Part shown: positions 42,188 to 52,352 of the stretch, one piece after another
Numbering within the stretch: the stretch's first letter is position 1
Layout: each line of letters starts with the position of its first letter
NCBI GenBank assembly: GCA_016711085.1
Contig: JADJTR010000012.1
Coordinates: 186,001 to 250,000 of the forward strand
DNA length: 64,000 nucleotides
Direction: 5' to 3'
DNA from: Phyllobacteriaceae bacterium
GTDB taxonomy: Bacteria > Pseudomonadota > Alphaproteobacteria > Rhizobiales > Rhizobiaceae
Notes under the pieces: generated by a model
Databases searched by the model: none
What the model saw: only the letters and a program-made list of their open reading frames with translations
Told to the model about the DNA's origin: nothing
Program-made: the position numbers and the translations under genes

Positions 42188-45100
42188 TCAAAGGGAAAAG
42201 TTGCGGATCGCTGCCAATCCCGGTCCGAATTCCGGACTGACCTGACGGACTTCGGCAGCGAAGACCGCGGCGCCGGCCCCAAACGCCGCCGAAACGCCTG
42301 CGGCCGGCCAAAGCCATCGCGGCTCGCTGGTTTCGGCGGTGGCGATCGCCTGACCGCCGCATTGGTCAGCACGATCCGGTAGATTTCCGCTGCGGCGTCG
42401 AGCGGAATGTCCTCGCCGTCCCAACCGTCCGCCCGGTGCCGGCCGCGCCTGGTCCATTCGAAACCGATCGAGCCGTCGCCGAGCCGTCTCGCGCGCAAAT
42501 GCGCCGGGGTGAAATGCAGTCCGGCGCGGATCCCGCCGATGGCGGTGACAGCGTTGAAGCTTTCGGCCGCGACCGCGCCGTTCGGGCCGACCCGCCAGTT
42601 CAAGGCAAGTCCGCGTTCTCCCGCCTTCAAGCCGGCGGGCCGGATAGCGCTGTCGAGCAAGACGAAGCGCGCGCCTGCCGGCGCACCCGAGGCCATTGCA
42701 TCGTCGGTTCCACCCTGCCCGCGCAGCAGCCCGCTTATTTTCCAGCGATCTCCGGCGACTTCCTCGGCGGCTTCGAACTGCAGCAATTCCCAGACGCCAT
42801 TGGCCGCCTTGATGGCGGCAAAGTTCGCACCGTTCAGCAAGAGGTCGCGGGTGACGCCAACCAATGCGCCGGAAACAAGCCGGACGACGACTTGCTCGGA
42901 ACGGACCAACCCATTGGCGCCGGCAGGAAGCGCCGGGAGCGCTGTTTCAAGGACGCCGACGATTGCCGGGGCATCGAGCCGCGCCCTCGCCTCGAAGCCG
43001 GCGAGACCGGGCGAAGCCAGCACGTTCTGCAGCCGCCATGGGCGGGCCCAGGCAGCGATCAGGAGGCGGTTTTCGGCCGCCGTTTCGACATCAGCCAATG
43101 GCAAGTCGAGAAACTCGACCAATGGACGGCCTGCGGCATTGGGCGGCGGCGTGGTGCTCGCCGAGGCCGCGCCGAGCGCTGTGGAAGGGGTGGCGCGATC
43201 GAGCGCGGCAAGCGTCAGGCGACGCTGCAACCCTTCTTCGCTTTCCACGACGAGCCAGTCGCCGGGCAATGCGCCATCGCCGAAGCGAACCGCATCGCCA
43301 ACCGCCGGCGCCCGCTCGGCTGCCGGAAGCACGATCGAAGCGCCCGAGCGCTCGACCCATTGTCGGCGCAACCGGTCGCGCGCAAAGGCTTCCGCCTGGG
43401 CCGGATCCAGCGCCGCCGGCAGGCCGAGCGTTTCCGTCTTTCGTCCGCGCCCTTCGGACTCGATTACACGAACCGTCGCCGCCTGGTGCTCGATCAGCGG
43501 GTCGCGGAAGGCGAAGAGCGTTTCATGCGGCAGGTCGTGATCCGGCGCGCGGGACTGCATGATTGCGGGCTCGTCGGGCGGCGCGACCAGCCGGTCTTTG
43601 GTCAACTCGACGATGGGCGCGGCGCAGAGGTCGCCAACGACGATCGCGCCGGACGCTTCCCTTGCCGCTAGCCCGAAAAGGTCAAGCAATGGTTCGATAG
43701 CCTCTCGGGCGCTGCCCGGCCGTTCGACGGCATAGCCCGACAGGAAGCCGCGCCCGGCGTCCATCCCCGCCGGCGGGAGACCGTGATCGGCAAGGATGGC
43801 GTCGATCAGGGCGCCGACGGTCACGCCGCACAGACGGCCATTCAGCCAATGGCCTTTCTGGTGATTTTGGTGATCGCCCCATACATCTCGATACGCCGGA
43901 AAAGCCGGAAACGGCCGCGCGTCCCAGGCCCAGAGATAAATCCGCGCGGCATCGACCATTGGCCCGCCGTAGACCGGCGAAACCGGGTTCCAGGCAGGGT
44001 CATGAGCCGCGTCGGCGGCGTCCCATCGCGCCATGTGCGCCTGAAGGAACGCGGATTGCACCGCGTCGTCGCGCCCGCCGCCGGAAAAATGCGGCCAGCC
44101 GCCTTCCGACGATTTCGGATCGGGGAAGACATTGGGCTGATTTGCCCCCTTGTCGATGGCCGGGCATCCGAGTTCGGTGAACCAGATGGGTTTCGCTCGC
44201 GGAATCCACGCCGTCGGCGTGGTCGATTCGACGCCGCCCGGCCGGTCGAAATGGAGGTTCGACCACCACGAAACCAGATCCTTCGGCCGGAACACCCAGG
44301 GTTTGGCGTAGGCGCCATCGGCGATCGACAGGCGTTGGCGGGCCTGCCGGCCGGCATCCGAGGCGTAATACCAATCGTAGCCCTCTCCGGCCGCCATGGC
44401 TTCTGTCATCGCCTTGCGGTCGCAAGGACCTTTCGCGCCATCGGGATTGCCGTTTCGCCAATCTTCGTCGCGCCAATCGGAAAGCGGAAAGTAATTGTCG
44501 ACGCCGACAGCGTCGATCGCGGGATGGGCCCACAAGGGATCGAGATGGAAATAGGCGTCGCCGCTGCCGTCGGCCGGCTGATAGCCGAAATATTCCGACC
44601 AGTCCGCGCCATAAGTGATCCGCGGCGCTCCGCCGAGCATGGCGCGCACATTGGCCGCCAATGCCTGCAGCGCTTCGACGAAGGGAAACGCGTTCGCCTG
44701 ATCGCGCAGTGTCGTCAGGCCGCGCAACTCCGAGCCCAGCAGGAACGCATCAACGCCGCCCGCCGCCTGCGCCAACGCGGCGCAGTGGAGGACAAATCGG
44801 CGGTAGCCGAAATCACTCGCCGGACCCGAGTAGTTTACCGAATCGGGGCCTGCGGCAAAATGCGCGGGCGCGGCGTTGCCGCAGAAAGCCGCGATTTCGC
44901 TCCTTGCCGCCGCAGTCTTGTCCGGCGTGCCGGGACGCCCCGGCGCGAGCGAGGCGGTTATGCGTCCGCGCCACGGAAACGCCGCCTGCCCGACGGCGCC
45001 ATAGGGATCGGGCAATGCATCGCCGGCCGGGATGTCCATCATCACGAACGGGTACAACGTCACCTTCAGGCCACGGGCCTTGATTTCACGGATGGCCGCC

Positions 45101-46089
45101 ATCACCGTGGCGTCGGCCGGCGTACCGCCATAGGCCGCCTTGCCGTCGACGGTCGAGACAAGGCGGGCCGCGGCTCGTCCCATGCCGCAGACAGACCATG
45201 TCAACGAAGCGCCGGGGAGTTCCGCTGTCGTCACGCCCGGCCGAACGGCGCAGTGGCCGGCGCGCAAATCGTCGCCGAACCAGGAAACGACCAGCGCGAT
45301 GTTCTCGACCTGAGGACACAGCGCCTGCAATTCGTCGAGCGAGGCGACAAAATCGCTCGCTCCGGTCAGCATGTGCCGGTTGAGCGCGACGGTTTCGCCT
45401 TCCTGCGGCGTCGCCGTCACCAGCGCCGGGTGCAGGCCGTATTCGGTCGCGCCGGGGATCAGCGCCACGGCCTTCACCTGCTGGTTCAGCCGGCCGGCCG
45501 GCCGCATCACCTCGAAATACAGTTGGGGAACGCGGTTGCCAAACGGTTCGAGCGCCAATCGCTCGAACACCACATAGGCGACGCCGCGATAAGCAGGCGC
45601 ATTTCCCGCACCCTGCTTTGCTTCGATCAGGGGATCGGGCAATTGCGCTTCATCGCCGCGGTGGACACGCATGTCGACCGTCGTCAGATCGAGTTCGCGA
45701 CCGTCGGCCCAGACCCGGCGCACGCCGGCGATTTCGCCCTCGCACAAACCGATCGCGAGATTGGCGTGGTACCGGTAGGAAATGACGCGCGGTCCGCCTT
45801 TGAACCCTTGGCGCGTCGTTTGTCTTTCCTCTTCGAAACGCGTTGCCCAGATCACCGTGCCGCCAAGCCGCATGGCGCCGTAAAGGCGTGCGATGGGCGC
45901 CCCCTCCTCGCCGGTCAGCGGTTGGAGTCCGGACAGGCGCGCGCTTTCGATCGTGCGGGTCGAATTGATCAGCGCCCGATCGATGTAATATCCGGCAAGC
46001 GAACCGGCTGCGAGGCCGATCGCCTTGCCAACAGCGCCGAACGTCGCGCCGATCGCCGCGCCCGCCGCCTGCAGAAGAAGCGTCGCCAT
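42188..46089 (-). CDS. GTA baseplate megatron protein (g15) with glycoside-hydrolase-like TIM barrel
   Basis: This ~1,300-residue GTA host-specificity/baseplate hub protein is homologous to Rhodobacter rcc01698. An N-terminal Gly/Ala-rich segment is followed by the GTA TIM-barrel domain (residues ~430-760, with GADWSEYFGYQPADGS, VDNYFPLSDWRDEDW and WFTELGCPAIDKG) and a phage tail-type domain. Near the C-terminus the frame is lost at about 42355: the ORF then ends at 42166 in unrelated basic sequence. The shifted frame reads GGQAIATAETSEPRWLWPAA and ends at 42188, as expected for the family's tip. One base is in question. Confidence 0.85.
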
Positions 46090-46092
46090 GGG

Positions 46093-46537
46093 TCAATCCT
46101 GGATTTCGGGAAAGGCAAAAACGCCGACGATGCGCCGCCGCCATTGGGGAACCAGCGCCGATTCAACCACCGCCGAACCGGAATAGGCGTGAATGAACCG
46201 CCCGTGCTCGGACAGAATGCCGAGATGTTTGGCCGCCGCGCCCGCCCGCCAGCGAAACAGCAGAATGTCGCCTGGCTCTGCCGCCGAAAGGGCCTTTTCG
46301 AGGCAATGACGCCGCGCCGCGTCCAGCAAGGGGTCGTCCGGTCGAAAATTCGGCCCAGTCGGCCGAATAGGGGCCGGCGCGTTCCGGTTCGCATCCGTAA
46401 AGCGTACGCCACACGCCGCGCAGCAGACCAAGGCAATCGCATCCGATTCCCCAGGCCGCGCCTTGGTGCCGGTAAGGCGTGCCAATCCATCGGCGCGCTT
46501 CGCTAAGCGCCCGCTCGGCCGCCTTCCGGCCGGTCAT
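46093..46537 (-). pseudogene. GTA cell-wall peptidase (g14, NlpC/P60), frame broken
   Basis: The N-terminal frame (ATG 46537, overlapping the g13 stop) carries RRWIGTPYRHQGAAWGIGCDCLGLLRG with the catalytic Cys. The frame is lost at about 46355, and the second frame carries LEKALSAAEPGDILLFRW, AKHLGILSEHGRFIHAYSG (catalytic His) and ends VGVFAFPEIQD at 46093. Together this is one NlpC/P60 domain of ~147 residues that would cut peptidoglycan during GTA entry. As sequenced it lacks either Cys or His. Confidence 0.85.
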
Positions 46538-47411
46538 GGCACGAGGGGCGCGCCGTCGAAAACGGCATCTTCGGTGGCGTAGGCATAGACGGCGTCATTA
46601 CCCGGAAGATGAGGGAAGCCGCGAAAATTCAGGCTGTTGGAGAATTTCGACCGACAAACGGCAAATGATTTGTCGCAACCCGCCGTGACCGAAAACGATG
46701 CGCCAGCTTCAGCCGGCGGATTTTCGCCATCAAGCGCCAGCACAACGTCTCCGCTGCGCCGGGAATGGCTGGCCACCCGGTGTATTTTCCCGTCGGTTCT
46801 CGTCAGAAGCCCGCCGACAAACCAGCCCTCGGCGAAAACATGTCGAGACCGGTGACGCGAATGCGCCCGCCGGCCAGAACGGCGACGACGACGCCTTGCC
46901 CGCGCAGGGCCGGGGCGGATAGATCGACGCCGCAGCGCCCGTCACCGACTTCGGCGTCGCAACCGCGGCGAAAATGGCGACCTTTGGGCTGGTCGTAGGC
47001 CTTCGCAATGCTGTCGAGTTCGGCGGTGAACGCACCATCGGCGCGCGTCAGTTTGCCGATCGTCGCCGTACGAAGCACGACATGCGCCGCCGTTTCCGTC
47101 CAGTCGACCAGAAGCGTTTCGACCTTGGCCCCGTCGTACAGACCCGCGTCGATGTCTTCGGCGGCGATGCGTTCGGAGGTCAGGGCGCCGGCGACGTCGG
47201 CCGTATCGACATTCAGGCCGACGCCGTCGCGCGCCTCACTCGCTGTCATGCCGCTTTGCGGCTCGAATTGCAGCCCGTCGAGCGTCAACACCCGGTCGTG
47301 ATCGGTGAAGCCGAGGCGAATGCCGTCGATGCGCGTCAGCCGCCAGGCGTGGCATAGCGTCGTCGCCGGCAATGCCAGCCGCGACGCCATGGGTTCGGGG
47401 ACGCCCGTCAC
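46534..47411 (-). pseudogene. GTA tail hub protein (g13, DUF2163), frame broken
   Basis: It starts at GTG 47411 overlapping the g12 stop. The first frame (ASRLALPATTLCHAWRLTRI, then LTLDGLQFEPQSGMTASEAR, CDAEVGDGRCGVDL) matches the DUF2163 domain. The frame is lost at about 46840, and the second frame carries FAEGWFVGGLLTRTDGK, then CDKSFAVCRSKFSNSLNFRG, with the Cys-rich end typical of the family. The Cys residues probably hold an Fe-S cluster or metal site in GTA g13. Ends by overlapping g14. Confidence 0.85.
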
Positions 47412-48049
47412 AACATCACCTCGACCAAAGGAATGTGGGGGATCTGCCCGGCTTTGAACGAAGCGAGGCCGAGCGCCAATCCATCCGCCTCGAAACGAAC
47501 CGGAACATCGAACTCGTAACCGGCCGTCACCAGCGCTCCCGACGCCGGAATCTTGGCCGGGGCAAAGGTGACGAGACCGGTTGTCCAGTCGACGCCGAAA
47601 TCGGCGGCCGCCGCCTCGACGCCGGAAACGGCGACCTGAACCGTGCCGGCCACCGGACAGGCGATCGGGCGGACATACGCATCCGGCCCGGAACCATAGG
47701 TCTTGGTCAACGGGAATGCGGCAAGCGCGCCGTCGCCGATGCCGATCGTCTGGTCGAGCGGAGTCGGCGTCGTCGTCAGCGGACAACTTTTCCAGTCGAA
47801 GGGATCGCGGAACCGGAACGCCGAAATCGAGCCGCGCCGCGCCTCGAAGAAGGCGAGCGCCGTCTCCAAATCGTCGATGGAGCGAACACCGGTGCCGGCG
47901 TCGAAACGGCGGCGCGAATGGGCATGGCGTTGGTTGCGCCTTTCGCGCCCGGAATGAAGCCGCACGATCTCGTTCAGCCGCTCCGGTCCGCCGGTCGCGC
48001 CAAACGAAATCGCCAGCGGAAACCGCACATCGTGAAAATCAGCCGCCAT
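47408..48049 (-). CDS. GTA distal tail protein (g12, DUF2460)
   Basis: This 213-residue protein begins MAADFHDVRFPLAISFGATG and contains SIDDLETALAFFEARRGSIS followed by AFRFRDPFDW, the DUF2460 signature of GTA and phage distal tail proteins. The chosen ATG 48049 follows GAGGGCATCC; the preceding in-frame ATG overlaps g11. It connects the tail tube to the baseplate hub. Intact. Confidence 0.9.
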   Translation of the reverse strand: MAADFHDVRFPLAISFGATGGPERLNEIVRLHSGRERRNQRHAHSRRRFDAGTGVRSIDDLETALAFFEARRGSISAFRFRDPFDWKSCPLTTTPTPLDQTIGIGDGALAAFPLTKTYGSGPDAYVRPIACPVAGTVQVAVSGVEAAAADFGVDWTTGLVTFAPAKIPASGALVTAGYEFDVPVRFEADGLALGLASFKAGQIPHIPLVEVML

Positions 48050-48057
48050 GGATGCCC

Positions 48058-48618
48058 TCACAAGGTGCGCGCGCCACGCTTGACCGCGCGGGTCAGCATG
48101 CCGGTCATTTGGGCTTCGCTTTTGCGGAACGAGGCCGCATCCGGCGTCGTGACGTTGAACACAACATTGACCGACCCGCCGCCCGCCGCCGCGACGCCAA
48201 GCGCGCCGTCGGCCCCGCGTTTCAGCGGCAGGATCGCTTCCGGCCCCGCCTCTCCCATCAGGCCCGCGCCGCCGCCAAGCGGAAAATAGGTCGGCGCGCT
48301 CACCACGCCGCCATCGGCGAAAGGCACAATGCCGCCTTTGGCGAACGGGGAAATTCCCGTCAGCCCGCCAAGGAGCGAACCGAAGAACGAGCTGGCGAGG
48401 TTCTGCAACGGCTTCAATCCGGCGTCGAGCGCCATGCCGGCCATATTGAGGGCGATCTGGCGCAAAATATCGTCGAGCGCCCGTCCGCTGACGACCGCAG
48501 CCTTCAACGCGCCGGTCAGCTGCGCCCCGAAGCCGGCGGAGAGCTTTTCCAGGGTCGCCAGCGAAGTTTCGAAAGCGCTGGTGTCGGCGAGAATGGACAC
48601 GCGCACATCATTGTCCAT
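48058..48618 (-). CDS. GTA short tail tape-measure protein (g11)
   Basis: This 186-residue protein, with MDNDVRVSILADTSAFETSL at the start and FAKGGIVPFADGGVV, then MGEAGPEAILPLKRG in the second half, matches the shortened tape-measure protein of GTAs; the AGPEAILPL motif is shared with phage tape-measure C-termini. The central ALDAGLKPLQNLASSFFGSL segment is hydrophobic. Short length fits the short GTA tail. Confidence 0.88.
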   Translation of the reverse strand: MDNDVRVSILADTSAFETSLATLEKLSAGFGAQLTGALKAAVVSGRALDDILRQIALNMAGMALDAGLKPLQNLASSFFGSLLGGLTGISPFAKGGIVPFADGGVVSAPTYFPLGGGAGLMGEAGPEAILPLKRGADGALGVAAAGGGSVNVVFNVTTPDAASFRKSEAQMTGMLTRAVKRGARTL

Positions 48619-48817
48619 GAATGTTCTCCGCTGTGTCGGGAAAAGCCCGCATCAAGGCGACGACATCGGTCCGGCCGGGTGGCGCGGCTGCCGCCGGTCG
48701 TCGGCCCGCGGCAAGCGCTGCAAATTCACGCGGCGTCAGCGCCCAGAAGGACTGGGGCGCAATCCGCAACCGGCCAAGGCCGAGCGCCATCGCCGCTTCC
48801 CACGGGAAAGCCGTCAT
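48608..48817 (-). CDS. GTA tail assembly chaperone (g10.1)
   Basis: This 69-residue protein contains ALGLGRLRIAPQSFWALTPR, the phage TAC_6-type motif of rcc01693-like proteins. It overlaps g10 upstream and g11 downstream by a few bases, as in other rhizobial GTA clusters. Probably binds the tape measure during tail assembly. Confidence 0.85.
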   Translation of the reverse strand: MTAFPWEAAMALGLGRLRIAPQSFWALTPREFAALAAGRRPAAAAPPGRTDVVALMRAFPDTAENIHGQ

Positions 48818-49134
48818 GGCTTGGCCTCGCCGAAGGTGGCTGAGAGCAATTCGGCGACGATGCGGGCAAATCCCGCCGCGCCATCCGCCGTCGTCATCGC
48901 CGCGACGTCGTTATCGCTTTCCGCGCCGCCTGCGGCGCGCAGGCCCGCGCCGACGACGCGGACGATGTCGCGCGCCGCAAGCCGCCCGCTGGCGAAGCGC
49001 TCGACGAGTTTGCCGAGATCGTCGGCATGGACGGCGTCCTCCAGCTCGGCCAGCGCGCCGAGCGTCAGCACCAGCCGGCGCGGCGCGCCGTCGAGTTCGG
49101 CTTCGATCTCGCCGCGTCTGCGATTGACCGCCAT
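48814..49134 (-). CDS. GTA gp10 family protein
   Basis: This 106-residue protein contains GEIEAELDGAPRRLVLTLGA and LAELEDAVHADDLGKLVERF, which match the GTA_gp10 (DUF3356-like) tail assembly component family. The ATG 49134 overlaps the g9 TGA (TGATG). Intact. Confidence 0.85.
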   Translation of the reverse strand: MAVNRRRGEIEAELDGAPRRLVLTLGALAELEDAVHADDLGKLVERFASGRLAARDIVRVVGAGLRAAGGAESDNDVAAMTTADGAAGFARIVAELLSATFGEAKP

Positions 49135-49550
49135 CACAGCGCTCCGAAGGTCAGCGCGCCGGCCGATTCCAGCGCGATCTCGAACGCCACTTCGCCGTCA
49201 TGGGCGCCGGAATAGTCCAGAGCCACGATCTGGAACGGCCCTTCGACAACGCCGAAATCGGGGATCGCAGCCTGCCAGGCGCGAATGTCGCCGGCGAAGA
49301 ACGCGGCGCGCATCTCGGCGTCGGAGGCGGCGTCCTTGAAGATGCCCGACCCGGACAGCGACGCCTTCAGCACACCGCCGCCGGTCAGCAATTCACGCCA
49401 GCGTCCGGCCGAATCGGCGTCGGTCACGTCGACGCTTTCGGCGTTGAAGGCGAGGCGCTTGGCGCGCAACCCCGCCACGGTGACGAAGGCGTGCGGCGGC
49501 GGCGCCGACGCCAGTTTCAACAGCAGATCCTTGCCTTTTTGGGCTGGCAT
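49134..49550 (-). CDS. GTA major tail protein (g9)
   Basis: This 138-residue tail-tube protein begins AQKGKDLLLKLASA and contains VDVTDADSAGRWRELLTGGG, diagnostic of the TP901-1-type phage major tail protein family used by GTAs. The ATG has an AGGAG-type site upstream (complement of ~49556-49562). Assembles the tail tube. Confidence 0.9.
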   Translation of the reverse strand: MPAQKGKDLLLKLASAPPPHAFVTVAGLRAKRLAFNAESVDVTDADSAGRWRELLTGGGVLKASLSGSGIFKDAASDAEMRAAFFAGDIRAWQAAIPDFGVVEGPFQIVALDYSGAHDGEVAFEIALESAGALTFGAL

Positions 49551-49569
49551 CGATCTCTCCTCGACGGGT

Positions 49570-49977
49570 TCAGGGTTGGGGTTCGGTCACGGCGCGAAAG
49601 CGCAACGCGCCATGGTGAACGCCGGCGCTGGCGTCGAAGCGAACCTCCAGCGCCTCGAAGCGAAACATCGACAGGCTTTGGCCGGCGACGGCGAGCGGCG
49701 CATCGTCGAGCGCGGCGCGCGCCAGCGCGGCGATCTCGTAAGTTTCGCGCTTGCCTTTCGCCTGCGACCAGACATTCACCGTCAGCAGAAATTCCTCGCC
49801 CGTTTCGGTCGAGGTCGAATGGTCGGCGATGCTGACGCGGCCAAGGGTCAGATAGGGAAAGTCGAGGCGGGCGGGCGCGTGGTCATGAACCCGCGACCCA
49901 CCGAGCCTGGCCACCAGCGGCGCATGGCCGAGCAGGGCGGCGTGGACCGTCTTCTGCAGTTCAAGGGCGGATCGCAT
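49570..49977 (-). CDS. GTA tail terminator/completion protein (g8, DUF3168)
   Basis: This 135-residue protein starts RSALELQKTVHAALLGHAPL and contains DFPYLTLGRVSIADHSTSTE and LLTVNVWSQ, typical of DUF3168. Caps the tail tube and joins it to the head. Overlaps the small 50-residue ORF upstream. Confidence 0.9.
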   Translation of the reverse strand: MRSALELQKTVHAALLGHAPLVARLGGSRVHDHAPARLDFPYLTLGRVSIADHSTSTETGEEFLLTVNVWSQAKGKRETYEIAALARAALDDAPLAVAGQSLSMFRFEALEVRFDASAGVHHGALRFRAVTEPQP

Positions 49978-50113
49978 CGCGCTTGCCTCCCGATTTCACC
50001 GGCGGCGGGGATTCGTCCGTTTCGCCTGCCTCGATCCGCCCGGCGAGGTCGTGCGCGATGCCGCGCAGCGCCCGCACCAGGCCGTCGAGGGTCAATTTCA
50101 CCTGGAGCTTCAT
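49961..50113 (-). CDS. Small GTA-embedded ORF
   Basis: This 50-residue ORF (MKLQVKLTLDGLVRALRGIA, then polar tail ESPPPVKSGGKRDAIRP) lies between g7 and g8, overlapping both. Its start overlaps the g7 stop by a few bases with the coupled geometry used throughout the cluster, which argues that it is translated. Function unknown. Confidence 0.5.
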   Translation of the reverse strand: MKLQVKLTLDGLVRALRGIAHDLAGRIEAGETDESPPPVKSGGKRDAIRP

Positions 50114-50445
50114 CGTCCCGTCTCCTGCAGCACGGCGACCAGATGGGTCGCCGTTTCGTCCATGTCGTGAATGGCCAGGATCGCCATCGGCCGAGCGCGG
50201 ACGATGAACCGCATGCCGCTTGAAACATCGTCGCGGGCGCGGAAAATGGCGCGATGTGTCGCCGTCTCGCGCAGTTGCTCGGCGCTGTAATCGCTTCGCG
50301 CCGCCAAAGGTTCGAGGAGCAGGCGAACCGTCGCTACCGCCGCCCAATTCTCGTTATGCCCTCCCGCCCCGTCCGGCGTCGGCATCGCCGCCTCAAGGCG
50401 GGCGAAGGCCCGCAGGCGTCCGGGGTCGATCGCGATGCGCGCCAT
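50110..50445 (-). CDS. GTA head-closure protein (g7)
   Basis: This 111-residue protein contains GGHNENWAAVATVRLLLEPL, then QLRETATHRAIFRARDDVSS and GMRFIVRARPMAILAI, typical of phage head-tail adaptor (SPP1 gp16-like) proteins. The ATG 50445 overlaps the g6 stop, with GGAGG upstream. Confidence 0.88.
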   Translation of the reverse strand: MARIAIDPGRLRAFARLEAAMPTPDGAGGHNENWAAVATVRLLLEPLAARSDYSAEQLRETATHRAIFRARDDVSSGMRFIVRARPMAILAIHDMDETATHLVAVLQETGR

Positions 50446-51014
50446 CACAGCCTCCGCGCCCGCCACGGCGCGATCAGACGATCGTAACCGGCCGGTATCG
50501 ACACCGGCTGTTGGTCCGGCCCGAAGGCGGCGCGGAATTCGTGAAAATGGGCGACAAGCAGCAGCATCGCCCGCTTGATTTCGTCGGGAACATCGACCGC
50601 GGTTGCGCCAAATCCGGCAGTCAGGTCGATCTCGACGCCGTTGAAGCGCCGCAGCGCCGGGCCCGCGTCGCTGAACGCCAATCGCGCCGGCCTGGCATGC
50701 CGGTCAAGCGCATAATTCGCCGGGTCGACAACCGCGCCGGCGCCGTCGGGTCCGAACGCCGTCACCGCAACAACCGTGATGAGGGGATGGATGGACATGG
50801 CGACGCAGTCGTCGCCGGGCCAGTTGTCCAGTGTCGTGCGCCAACCCTGCTCGATCAGCGCCAGTCCGGCGTCGGCTTCGACATGGCGGCGGGCGGCGCG
50901 GATCAGTTCGCCGATCAGCCCGTCCTCCTCGTCGTCGTCGACGCGCAGATGCGCCTTGGCTTCGGCCAGCGTCACCGGCTCGGCCGTCGGGTCGATGGTG
51001 CGGAAAAGCGCCAT
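50445..51014 (-). CDS. GTA head-tail connector (g6)
   Basis: This 189-residue protein starts PVTLAEAKAHLRVDDDEEDG, then LIGELIRAARRHVEADAGLA, the standard phage gp6-like adaptor opening. WRTTLDNWPGD, and the C-terminal IKRAMLLLVAHFHEFRAAFG complete the match. Sits under the portal and connects to head-closure protein. Confidence 0.9.
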   Translation of the reverse strand: MALFRTIDPTAEPVTLAEAKAHLRVDDDEEDGLIGELIRAARRHVEADAGLALIEQGWRTTLDNWPGDDCVAMSIHPLITVVAVTAFGPDGAGAVVDPANYALDRHARPARLAFSDAGPALRRFNGVEIDLTAGFGATAVDVPDEIKRAMLLLVAHFHEFRAAFGPDQQPVSIPAGYDRLIAPWRARRL

Positions 51015-51101
51015 GGTCGTTCCTTGTCATTGAAAACGAAGGCGGCCCCGGCGGGAGGAAACCGGGGCCGCCTGTTCGGCGTCATGCGGCGGGGAAAACC
51101 G

Positions 51102-52352
51102 TCAGACGCCGAATTTCATCAGCTTGATCGCATCGAAGTCCTGGACGCCGCCACCGACGCGCTTGGTCACGTAGAACAGCACATAGGGTTTGGCGGAGTA
51201 GGGATCGCGCAGCACGCGCACGCCGGTGCGGTCGACGACGAGATAGCCGCGGCTGAAGTCACCGAAGGCGAGCGACCGCGAGTCGGCGGCGATGTCGGGC
51301 ATGTCCTCGGCTTCGACCACCGGGAAACCCATCAGCATCGCCTTGCCGCCGGGCGCGGCAGGCGGCTGCCAAAGATAGGCCCCGGACGCATCCTTCAGCT
51401 TACGGATCGTCGCCTGGGTGCGGCGGTTCAACACGAACGACGCATTCTGGCGGTAGCCGGCCTTCAGCGTGTAGATCATGTCGACCAGCTTGTCGGAGGG
51501 GTTGGTCGCCGGCAGTCCGCCGGAAACGCCAGTGACGACATGACCGAGATTGCCCCATGTCCAGGCGCTGTCGAGCACCGTCGGATAGGCAAGGAGCCCT
51601 TTCGGCTTGTTGACGCCATCGCCGCTGACGAAAGCAGTTCCCTCTTGTTCGGCGAACGCCGTCTCGATCTCGGCGGTCAGCCACTGGTCGATGTCGACGG
51701 CGGCGTCGTCGAGCAGCGACGAGGTCGCCGCCGGCATGGCGTAGAGTTCCATGGTCGGGAATTGCAGCTCGGCCAGCGCCCCCTGCGCCGTCTGCGGGCG
51801 GGCCGCCGTTTCGGCCACCCAGCCCGTCGCCGGGCCGCTCACCGCGTAGGGCTTTTTCAACACCGAACCCGAAACCTTGCGCACACTCGCGATGGCGCGG
51901 ATCGGCGACAGGTTGGACAGGCGCTTGCCGATCTCGGCTTCGGTTTCGGCGGGCGCCAGATAGCCGCCATCGGCCGGCGTCCCGACCGACATCGCCTTGA
52001 GGCTCAGCGCCTGCAGGGCGCGTTCGTCGCCGCGGCGCACATAGGCCTCGAAGGCGCGCCGCGTCTCGGGCGATCGCGTCTCGGCCGTCTCGAGGCCGAG
52101 GGCCGGCCGCGCCTGCTTCAGGCTCAGCCGGTCGAGCGCCCGCTTCTGTCCGTCAAGCGCGGCGGCGATGCGGTCGACCTTCTCCGCCGTCAGCGGGTCG
52201 AGGCCGCCTCGCGTCTCCAATTCGCCGATGCGGCGATCGTTGGTTTCCTTGAAGGCCTCGAAGGCCGACATGAATTCGCCGAAGGCCTCGGTCACGTCCG
52301 GTCCGCCGGCGGCGGCTTTCGCTTCCGGCGCCGCAATGATCATTTCGCTCAT
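51102..52352 (-). CDS. GTA major capsid protein (g5, HK97 fold)
   Basis: This 416-residue HK97-type capsid protein has an N-terminal coiled scaffold-like segment (EAFGEFMSAFEAFKETNDRR) that would be cleaved by the prohead protease. The shell domain begins near LKAMSVGTPADGGYLAPAET and includes VAETAARPQTAQ and PSDKLVDMIYTLKAGYRQNA. The ATG 52352 overlaps the protease stop (ATGA). Intact. Confidence 0.94.
   Translation of the reverse strand: MSEMIIAAPEAKAAAGGPDVTEAFGEFMSAFEAFKETNDRRIGELETRGGLDPLTAEKVDRIAAALDGQKRALDRLSLKQARPALGLETAETRSPETRRAFEAYVRRGDERALQALSLKAMSVGTPADGGYLAPAETEAEIGKRLSNLSPIRAIASVRKVSGSVLKKPYAVSGPATGWVAETAARPQTAQGALAELQFPTMELYAMPAATSSLLDDAAVDIDQWLTAEIETAFAEQEGTAFVSGDGVNKPKGLLAYPTVLDSAWTWGNLGHVVTGVSGGLPATNPSDKLVDMIYTLKAGYRQNASFVLNRRTQATIRKLKDASGAYLWQPPAAPGGKAMLMGFPVVEAEDMPDIAADSRSLAFGDFSRGYLVVDRTGVRVLRDPYSAKPYVLFYVTKRVGGGVQDFDAIKLMKFGV

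Noticed and set aside
43783..46506. Plus-strand ORF of 907 codons opposite GTA g15/g14
   Set aside because: No domain resemblance and biased composition; the minus strand matches the GTA megatron throughout.
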